From the NCBI GenBank assembly GCA_963837025.1, contig CAWILT010000002.1, positions 812,850 to 876,849 of the forward strand: a stretch of DNA of 64,000 bases, read 5' to 3'. A program made the position numbers and the translations under genes. This document shows, piece after piece, positions 58,075-64,000 of this stretch. The DNA comes from JALZUV01 sp963837025 (GTDB lineage: Bacteria > Pseudomonadota > Alphaproteobacteria > Rickettsiales > JALZUV01). The notes under the pieces are model-generated. The model was not told the DNA's origin and ran no database searches. It was given only the letters and a program-made list of their open reading frames with translations. Within the stretch, counting starts at the first letter, position 1; each line of letters starts with the position of its first letter.

Positions 58075-60600
58075 ATGCGTCAAACTTCACGAAAAATACT
58101 TAATTTAGCGCTTGTTTCATCAGTTGCTGCTATAGCGCTCATGACGGTTAATGCATCGGCTCAAACAGCTAATTCGCAATCTATGCCAAGTGTTGAGATA
58201 CATCTTGAAGTGCTCAACTCGCTCAGCCAAACGGTAAGCGCACGCGGCCCAGTTATTGAAAATCGTTATCCTGTAAAATCTTCTGATATGTCATCTAACC
58301 GCATGGCTGCTCCACCGATTGAACGTCGAGCGGCACAACTGCCCATGCAAAGCCAAGTTATTATGCAACAATTGCCGGGTATGACGCAACCATCACGGCC
58401 CGCAACAATAGCCAATACAGTGGCTGAACCTCAATATATTTTAACGCCTCCTGTTGAACGTGCTTCAACAATCCCACAGCCGGCTCAAGCATCACAACCC
58501 ATCAAAGCACCGCAGCCTGCCAGTGCGGATCAGTCTTTTAGTAATATGCAGGCAAGTGCTACAACAAAATCCACAGCGCCAGATGCAGGTGCTCCTCAAT
58601 CAATTCTTTCCGTTGTCATGCCTGAAAAAAAGGCATCGGTTAACATGCAAGCGCAGCGTGAAAAAGAAGAAGGGTTGTTTGATAGTATTGCCAATATTTT
58701 CAAATCGGATGAAGAGCCTCAAACTTTACCACCTGCCGCGGTAAAAGCGCCAACAACATCTGCCAAAACGGCTATGGCCGCTCCTAAAGAATATGATATC
58801 GAAAGTGACAATTTCTTCGATACTATGAATGAATCTGCGACCGGTCAGATGCAAACTGCTCCCGCTGCATCTAATGTGCCTGTTATGGTTTCACCCAGAG
58901 ACGAAACCGTTGCAAAGCTTATTGCACCCGAGATGCAGGTTAATACAAATACTGCTTTAGCACCTGCAGCCTCTCAAGCACCCGTAACTGCGCTATCTAA
59001 TGAGGCACCCAAGGTTACGAATAAAGCAGCATCGGCTTCCTCAAAAGTTGAAGTTATTCCGGGTACAGCGCCAGTGGATGACATTTCATCAAGTATGGAT
59101 TCAGAAATTGATTTTAAACCTTTTGCTGAAACAAATGCTAAGCCTCAAGAGGCTAAGTCGATTAATAATCCATCTGCTGAAAAAGCTTCAGCAAAATCAA
59201 ACGTTGATGATTTTCCTAAGTTAAGCGATATTCCAGAAACAAATAAAGCTGACTTTGATTTTGAAGCGCTACCAAATTCGGCTGAAGAATGGTTACAGGA
59301 AGATAGCAAATCAGCTGTGCCGGCATCAGGTTTAAACACTCAAAGTTCAATGGCTAAAATCAATGTTTTGCCAGAGCTTCCGCAATCTACTGAAGCACCA
59401 ATAGAGAAAAAGAAATTGGTTGATCCTTTAATTGCCAAACCTATCATTGCTGAGCCCGCCAAAGTTGCAGAAAAACCAGCTAACAATTCGCCTCAGACTT
59501 CCTTATTAAAGACACCTGTTGTACCAGCCAAGCAGCCTGAAAAGCAAACCAGCAAAGCGCTTGAGGCCATTCCTACGATTAGCACAAAAACGAAACTATC
59601 CGCAAATAGTGAGCCTAAAGAAAATAATTTGTCCATGCCTGCTTTGAGTAGCGCTGAGGAGTCATTGTTAAAAAGTGCGTCGAATCCACAAAAGGTTGAT
59701 ATGGCCGCAAATGGCAAGTCTGATATGGAAAATGCGCTTGATGAAATTGAGCCGGTTAAATCTGATAATGATATACTAACCGAAGATTTTGCACTTTTAG
59801 AAGTTCCTGCTGAGCCTGTAAATACAACGCAAGTGGAAGATCCGAAGCCTGCTCCTAAGCCGATTAGTTCAACTCAACCCGTTAATAATGCAGTTGCTAA
59901 CCCTAAGAAAGAGTCTGGTTTTTTACCAGGTATTACCAACACATTTAAAAGCATGCTAAGTAAAGATGAAAAATCAACAAATGCAGCTGCGACCACTTCT
60001 GATGCTCCCAAACCACTTCCGCCAATTAATGCTACTGCACAAGTAGCTCCGATGCCTGCAGCATTACCTGACTTTGAGCCTTCGCAAAAAGCTGTATTAC
60101 CACCACTAACGTTACTTGGAGATAATGCAGGCACGCTGGATAATAAAGATGACCTTGATTTAGGTGCGTTGGATGCGCCCAAATTAACCACTAAAATTGC
60201 ATCACCTGAGCCTATAATTAAGAAGGAATCGTTTGAAATGGCGACACTTCAAGCGGAGGATTCAGTAAGCGTCAAACCCAAGCCTGTTATCGGCGGGGCT
60301 TCTGCTTTATCGATTGAATATGATAAAGATACGACTGATGTGCCTGATAGCCAGAAAGCTGCGCTCGTTTCGTTAGCCAATAAAGCGAAAGCAGCCAATC
60401 AGCGCGTAATTATAGTGGGTTATGCAGGTGGCGAGCAAAATGAAAGCCAAGCTGCAAGGATGATTTCATTATCACGCGGATTGAGTTTAAGAGCCTTTTT
60501 TATCGATAATGATATTGCAGAAGATCGCATCATTGTACAGCCAAAAGGGATTGAAAATGCTGGAGGCAAAGCCGACCGAGCAGATATTTCTCTAGATTAG
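58075..60600 (+). CDS. Long disordered OmpA-like exported protein
   Basis: This is an 841-residue exported protein. The signal peptide (LNLALVSSVAAIALMTVNASA) is followed by about 680 residues of Pro/Ala/Ser/Lys-rich disordered chain, then a C-terminal OmpA-like domain of roughly 100 residues. Two related short motifs lie in the linker: FDSIANIFKSDEEP (bases 58680-58722) and LPGITNTFKSMLSKDEK (bases 59921-59972). In the OmpA domain the HTD acidic motif is replaced by GYAGGEQ, while the Arg of ADRADISL remains, so peptidoglycan binding may be lost. The ATG at 58075 has AGGGT in front. An upstream TTG adds 13 residues. It lies 158 bases before an M23 peptidase. Confidence 0.75.
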   Translation: MRQTSRKILNLALVSSVAAIALMTVNASAQTANSQSMPSVEIHLEVLNSLSQTVSARGPVIENRYPVKSSDMSSNRMAAPPIERRAAQLPMQSQVIMQQLPGMTQPSRPATIANTVAEPQYILTPPVERASTIPQPAQASQPIKAPQPASADQSFSNMQASATTKSTAPDAGAPQSILSVVMPEKKASVNMQAQREKEEGLFDSIANIFKSDEEPQTLPPAAVKAPTTSAKTAMAAPKEYDIESDNFFDTMNESATGQMQTAPAASNVPVMVSPRDETVAKLIAPEMQVNTNTALAPAASQAPVTALSNEAPKVTNKAASASSKVEVIPGTAPVDDISSSMDSEIDFKPFAETNAKPQEAKSINNPSAEKASAKSNVDDFPKLSDIPETNKADFDFEALPNSAEEWLQEDSKSAVPASGLNTQSSMAKINVLPELPQSTEAPIEKKKLVDPLIAKPIIAEPAKVAEKPANNSPQTSLLKTPVVPAKQPEKQTSKALEAIPTISTKTKLSANSEPKENNLSMPALSSAEESLLKSASNPQKVDMAANGKSDMENALDEIEPVKSDNDILTEDFALLEVPAEPVNTTQVEDPKPAPKPISSTQPVNNAVANPKKESGFLPGITNTFKSMLSKDEKSTNAAATTSDAPKPLPPINATAQVAPMPAALPDFEPSQKAVLPPLTLLGDNAGTLDNKDDLDLGALDAPKLTTKIASPEPIIKKESFEMATLQAEDSVSVKPKPVIGGASALSIEYDKDTTDVPDSQKAALVSLANKAKAANQRVIIVGYAGGEQNESQAARMISLSRGLSLRAFFIDNDIAEDRIIVQPKGIENAGGKADRADISLD

Positions 60601-60758
60601 ATTTAAAGCAAGGTTTTGAACTTGTGCCCACCACGATATTATGAAATACTGCTGATACAAATTTAAGGAATGTTTGAGCGCGCTTAAATATTTCTTAATT
60701 TCAATGTGCTAATAATAATAAAAATACGTTTCGTTAGTAGCAGGTAAAAAGGTTAGGT

Positions 60759-61889
60759 ATGCGGCAGAATAAGCGTAAAGGTTTGAGACGCATTTTTGGT
60801 AAGATCTTTCACCGCCGTAGCATTATTGTTATGTCGGACGAATCTGTCGACCATTATCCGATTGCAGGTTTAACACAGTTTTTAGCTCTCATAGCTCTTA
60901 TCGGGGGCGTTAGTTGGGGCTCTTACTCAACCGGCAGTTACCTCACATCACAGCAAGTGATTGAACAAAAAGAAATCCAGCTTGTTTCAACTACCCGCCA
61001 AAAAGAAGAAATAGGCCAAGAATACAGCCTTTTAAAACATGATCTTCAAAAATTAAAAGATCAAAAAGGCGATTTAAGTAAATATGCACAATTCGTGCTT
61101 GACCAGCATTCGGACACAGAAGGTGCCGATTTGTCGGATGATGGCATGGTTGATAATGAACGCCTAGGCGTAATGAAAAACCGTCTTTTAGAGCGCATTA
61201 CTTATTTAGAAGATAATCTACTTAAACTTCAGCAAGAAAATGAAGATATTGTCACTACCGTAATGGAGCGCACCCAAAATAAAATTAAAGAACTGCGCGA
61301 TGTCATCAAAAAAACGGGTTTAGAGGCCTCTAGCTTAACGACAAAAGCTAAACGTGAAATTGCTGCGCTGCGTACCCATATTGATACCAGTAATAAAGGT
61401 GGACCCTATGTGCCCGATACGGTGCAGGATTTAGCCCCAGATTTAATGAAAAATATTGATGAGGCTTTGGCTTTGCAGCATGTGGTGCAAAAATTACCTT
61501 TGGGCATGCCGGTTGCTTCGGCACGCACAACCAGCCGTTTTGGCAGACGTTATGATCCATTTAATAACCGTCCAGCTATGCATTCAGGCCAAGATTTTGT
61601 TGGCAAAAGAGGGGCGCGTATTATGGCCACGGGCAATGGTCGTGTTATTTCAGCTGCACGCCGCGGCGCATACGGCAAAATGGTGGAAATTGACCACGGC
61701 TTTGGCATTACCACACGTTATGCACATTTAAGCAAAATTGCCGTTAGTAAAGGCCAGTTTGTTAAAAAAGGCCAGCTTTTAGGTAATCAAGGCACAACGG
61801 GTCGCAGCACGGGTGAGCATTTGCATTACGAAGTGCGTTATAATAAAAGCGCTGTTAACCCCATTAAATTTATTAAGGCAGCAAATTAA
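60759..61889 (+). CDS. M23-family peptidoglycan endopeptidase (LmdC-like)
   Basis: This is a 376-residue membrane-anchored protein. A basic cytoplasmic start (NKRKGLRRIFGKIFHRRS) leads to a helix near residues 45-65 (GLTQFLALIALIGGVSWGS), a coiled coil (80-200), and an M23 domain at the C-terminus. The zinc ligands are in HSGQDF and HLHYEV. It hydrolyses peptide cross-links in murein. Its TAA overlaps the bactofilin ATG (TAATG), matching the known BacA-LmdC pairs in alphaproteobacteria, where bactofilin localises the hydrolase for cell-shape control. Confidence 0.9.
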   Translation: MRQNKRKGLRRIFGKIFHRRSIIVMSDESVDHYPIAGLTQFLALIALIGGVSWGSYSTGSYLTSQQVIEQKEIQLVSTTRQKEEIGQEYSLLKHDLQKLKDQKGDLSKYAQFVLDQHSDTEGADLSDDGMVDNERLGVMKNRLLERITYLEDNLLKLQQENEDIVTTVMERTQNKIKELRDVIKKTGLEASSLTTKAKREIAALRTHIDTSNKGGPYVPDTVQDLAPDLMKNIDEALALQHVVQKLPLGMPVASARTTSRFGRRYDPFNNRPAMHSGQDFVGKRGARIMATGNGRVISAARRGAYGKMVEIDHGFGITTRYAHLSKIAVSKGQFVKKGQLLGNQGTTGRSTGEHLHYEVRYNKSAVNPIKFIKAAN

Positions 61890-62374
61890 TGTTTAATCGT
61901 AAGAATAAAGATGCAAAACGTCGTCCTCCGCGCAATTCTGCGCCTTCAATTATATCGCGTGATATGAATATTATGGGCAATATGATTAGCGACGGCACGA
62001 TTGATATTGACGGGCATATTGAAGGTAATGTTCGCGCAAACCTCATAACCATCCGTAAAGATGGTAAAGTTAATGGCGATGTGCATGCCGATGAGGTGCA
62101 AATTTATGGTCATATAAAAGGCTTGGTGCGTGCCAAAGATGTACATTTATATGCATCAGCTCGTGTTGAAGGCAGTATCATGCACGAAATTCTTTCTATG
62201 GAAGAAGGTGCATTTGTAGATGGTAAATTTAAACGCAATGATCGTGTGCATTTAGACGATAAAATGATGTCTGAAGTTTCATCAGCAGATGATAATGACG
62301 ATTCGGATGTGGCAGAAGAAGAAGTGCGTTTGCTAGAAAATATTCGGCTGATTAGCAATAATCATTCTGAATAA
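61889..62374 (+). CDS. Bactofilin
   Basis: Bactofilins polymerise into membrane-linked scaffolds for shape and stalk growth (161 aa). The beta-helix core repeats SDGTIDIDGHIEGNVRANLI, RKDGKVNGDVHADEVQIYGH and AKDVHLYASARVEGSIMHEI, with a charged flexible N-terminus and an acidic C-terminal tail (DDNDDSDVAEEE). No membrane helix is present. It is translationally coupled to the M23 peptidase gene. This arrangement suggests the pair controls local wall cleavage. Confidence 0.92.
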   Translation: MFNRKNKDAKRRPPRNSAPSIISRDMNIMGNMISDGTIDIDGHIEGNVRANLITIRKDGKVNGDVHADEVQIYGHIKGLVRAKDVHLYASARVEGSIMHEILSMEEGAFVDGKFKRNDRVHLDDKMMSEVSSADDNDDSDVAEEEVRLLENIRLISNNHSE

Positions 62375-62391
62375 CTCGCGTTTAAATCCAA

Positions 62392-63771
62392 TTATAAAAT
62401 TAGCCAAGCGGCCAATCCTAAAAAGCTAAAGAAGCTAACAACATCAGTTAACGTGGTTACAAAAACGCCTGATGCAATGGCAGGGTCAATATTCAACCGT
62501 GATAAAATTAGGGGGACAATGGCACCTGCAAAACCGGCTATTGTTAGTGTGCCAATAACTGCAATTGCAAAAATTCCAGCGAGCTGCCAATCTTTATAAA
62601 CCAGCCAAATAACGGCGGTGGTGATTAAGCTTAATACTAAACTATTTAACAGATTCGTTAAAATCTCTTTGCGAATAATGGTTATTGCATTATGGCGCTG
62701 ATACTCACGCGTAGCAATACCTCGCACGGCTATGGTGAGGCTTTGCGTAGCTGCGTTGCCCGCAAGCGATGCAATAACCGGCATTAACACGGCCAGCGTT
62801 ACCATTTGTTCAATAGTTGCTTCAAACCGCCCAATCACCCATGCGGCTGCGCTGGCGGTTACTAAATTCACCACAAGCCAAGGCAAGCGCTGACGAACGG
62901 TTCGGACAAGGCTTGAATGCATATCCTGCTCCAAAATACCTCCGGAGCGCATAAAATCTTCTTCTTCCTCCTCCTTAATAACCGTCACAATATCATCAAT
63001 GGTGATAACCCCCACAACTCGGTCTGCGTGATTGACAACAGGGGCTTCTGCTAATGCGTAACGATGAAATAGCTCAGCCACTGCCTCTTGGTCGGTATCA
63101 ATGCGAATGGGGTGAATATCGGTTTTCATAATGTCCGCAATAGGTACTTGCCGATGATTTTGCATGATTCGCGAAATCATTACTGTGCCTACAGGGCTAA
63201 AACGCGGATTAACAACAATTATCTCATAAAAATCTTCAGGCAACGTTTCGGTCGTGCGCAAATAATCAATGACTTTACCCACATTCCAAAACTCAGGGAC
63301 CGATACAAAACGTTTTTGCATCAAACGGCCAGCGCTCTCTTCAGGGTAAGCAAGGCCTTCTTCAACTTCTAATCGGGTATCATCCGAAAGCTGGTCGAGA
63401 AGATCTTGTTGCTCCTCTTCATCCAAATCCTCCATAACACTAACCGCATCATCGGTCTCAAGGTTCGATAAAGCCTCGCCAATCACTTCATTACCCAACA
63501 CTTCAATCATCTCGCTGATAATTTCATCGTTCAGATAAGGTAAAATCTCCGGCGACAGGTTTTGCCCCATCACTTCAATCACCGCAGGGCGCATGGAGGG
63601 TGGCAAGATGGTAAGCAACGCCGCACTATCGGCATGGTGTAAATCTTGGGTTAGTTCCATCAGTTTTGCGGTATCTTCTTCGCGCACAGCCTCTTTAACC
63701 GCCATAGCTAGCATGTCGTCGCTTTCCACTTGCGAGGGAATGAAGTCGTAATGGGGGTTGCTGCTATCCAT
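62392..63771 (-). CDS. mgtE: Magnesium transporter MgtE
   Basis: MgtE is a Mg2+ channel-like transporter (459 aa). The N-terminal regulatory domain (PSMRPAVIEVMGQNLSPEIL) and acidic run (DLDEEEQQDLLDQL) precede two CBS domains (VMISRIMQNHRQVPIADIM, VNHADRVVGVITIDDIVTVI). Five membrane helices follow (AVLMPVIASLAGNAATQSL, TLTIAGFAGAIVPLIL). All parts are present, so it is full length. The CBS and N domains sense Mg2+ and close the pore. No magnesium riboswitch was seen in the 159-base gap upstream. Confidence 0.95.
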   Translation of the reverse strand: MDSSNPHYDFIPSQVESDDMLAMAVKEAVREEDTAKLMELTQDLHHADSAALLTILPPSMRPAVIEVMGQNLSPEILPYLNDEIISEMIEVLGNEVIGEALSNLETDDAVSVMEDLDEEEQQDLLDQLSDDTRLEVEEGLAYPEESAGRLMQKRFVSVPEFWNVGKVIDYLRTTETLPEDFYEIIVVNPRFSPVGTVMISRIMQNHRQVPIADIMKTDIHPIRIDTDQEAVAELFHRYALAEAPVVNHADRVVGVITIDDIVTVIKEEEEEDFMRSGGILEQDMHSSLVRTVRQRLPWLVVNLVTASAAAWVIGRFEATIEQMVTLAVLMPVIASLAGNAATQSLTIAVRGIATREYQRHNAITIIRKEILTNLLNSLVLSLITTAVIWLVYKDWQLAGIFAIAVIGTLTIAGFAGAIVPLILSRLNIDPAIASGVFVTTLTDVVSFFSFLGLAAWLIL

Positions 63772-63930
63772 GCTTTGTTATCACGCGATTCAAGGTTGAT
63801 GTAAACCGGAACCTGATGAATATTGAGTAAAAGTGAGTTTAAGTTTATTTTTACCAATTCATCCTCATGGGATGCAAGCATGATAGTAGTTGCACCCTGC
63901 AAAGCGATTCGATATATCAATAACACCTTA

Positions 63931-64000
63931 GCGGCCGTGGCGGAATGGTAGACGCGCAACGTTGAGGTCGTTGTCCTCGCAAGGGGGTGGAGGTTCAAGT
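63931..64000 (+). tRNA. tRNA-Leu(GAG), truncated at the window end
   Basis: The acceptor GCGGCCG, D arm region GGAATGGTAGACGC and anticodon stem CAACG/CGTTG around the loop TTGAGGT (anticodon GAG at 63964-63966) identify a leucine tRNA. The variable arm and the start of the T arm (GGTTCAAGT) are present. The 3' half of the T stem and the acceptor end lie beyond the window, so it is incomplete here. Confidence 0.9.

Noticed and set aside
58075..60600. Long disordered protein as a phage tail or surface repeat protein
   Set aside because: It has a signal peptide and a C-terminal OmpA-like domain, and no regular long repeats were found.
63772..63930. Magnesium (M-box) riboswitch before mgtE
   Set aside because: The 159-base gap is AT-rich, and I saw no conserved M-box segments or terminator hairpin.
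63708..63998. Minus-strand open frame over the mgtE start and tRNA-Leu
   Set aside because: It is antisense to a tRNA gene and overlaps mgtE on the same strand in another frame. It has no family features.
1..64000. CRISPR arrays, IS elements, prophage genes, rRNA genes
   Set aside because: No regularly spaced repeats, transposase or integrase motifs, terminal inverted repeats, phage structural genes or rRNA segments were found in a read of both strands.

Overview
The window is a densely packed chromosomal segment of an alphaproteobacterium, and by eye it is fairly AT-rich (an estimate near 40-45% GC, not computed). The lineage evidence is gene order and gene type: split F0 genes (atpI-atpB-atpE-b'-b), ruvA-ruvB-ybgC-tolQ-tolR-tolA, an alphaproteobacterial-type AddB, a RodZ-like HTH gene next to ispG, ETF-ubiquinone oxidoreductase, a short bifunctional PutA, and a Leu-GAG tRNA of alphaproteobacterial shape. 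Proline oxidation, the MEP isoprenoid route (ispE, ispG, ispA), aspartate kinase, ubiquinone and thiamine genes argue for a metabolically competent respiring cell rather than a strongly reduced endosymbiont. The order or family cannot be fixed from this window alone.

Layout. 1-7.8 kb is a minus-strand run: the start of a truncated MshEN-domain gene, an exported beta-barrel-like protein, the F0 ATP synthase operon, a DsbA-like oxidoreductase, a DUF721 protein, rnhB, a soluble lytic transglycosylase and a family-4 type uracil-DNA glycosylase. 7.8-12.9 kb (mostly plus) holds ETF-QO, a TPR lipoprotein, ispE and an orphan gene. 12.9-23.1 kb (minus) holds tolA-R-Q, ybgC, ruvB-A, an unknown membrane protein (A1), recR, ispA, xseB, a RimB-RimK fusion and a DUF421 protein. 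23.2-33.5 kb holds putA, a 25-residue lipoprotein gene, a plsC/DUF218/ftsX/grpE block, and rph-rdgB-dsbD-peroxiredoxin. 33.5-40.5 kb is the accessory heart of the window: four unknown membrane-protein genes and a RepA-like RecA-fold ATPase gene, all minus. 40.6-58 kb holds addB, an M20 hydrolase, envelope genes (HhH protein, BON-OmpA, lolA), csp, ispG-rodZ, a nitronate monooxygenase, M48 and prepilin genes, lysC, rimI, ubiG-thiE and efp-suhB. 58-64 kb is a probable cell-shape module (long disordered OmpA-like protein, M23 peptidase, bactofilin), then mgtE and the start of a tRNA-Leu gene.

The least explained part is the set of unknown membrane proteins. Three tandem, overlapping genes (35451-38705) are divergent copies of one family. 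Two more (33481-35385 and, 15 kb away, 17169-18659) look like copies of a second family with a soluble N-terminal domain. The two second-family genes share the element GTAACATT at the same distance from their start codons, which suggests common regulation. I recognise none of these families. No IS element, prophage, CRISPR array or rRNA was seen, and no gene-free stretch exceeds 300 bases. Several classic operons are broken here: addB without addA, ruvAB without ruvC, tolQRA without tolB-pal, and ftsX without ftsE.
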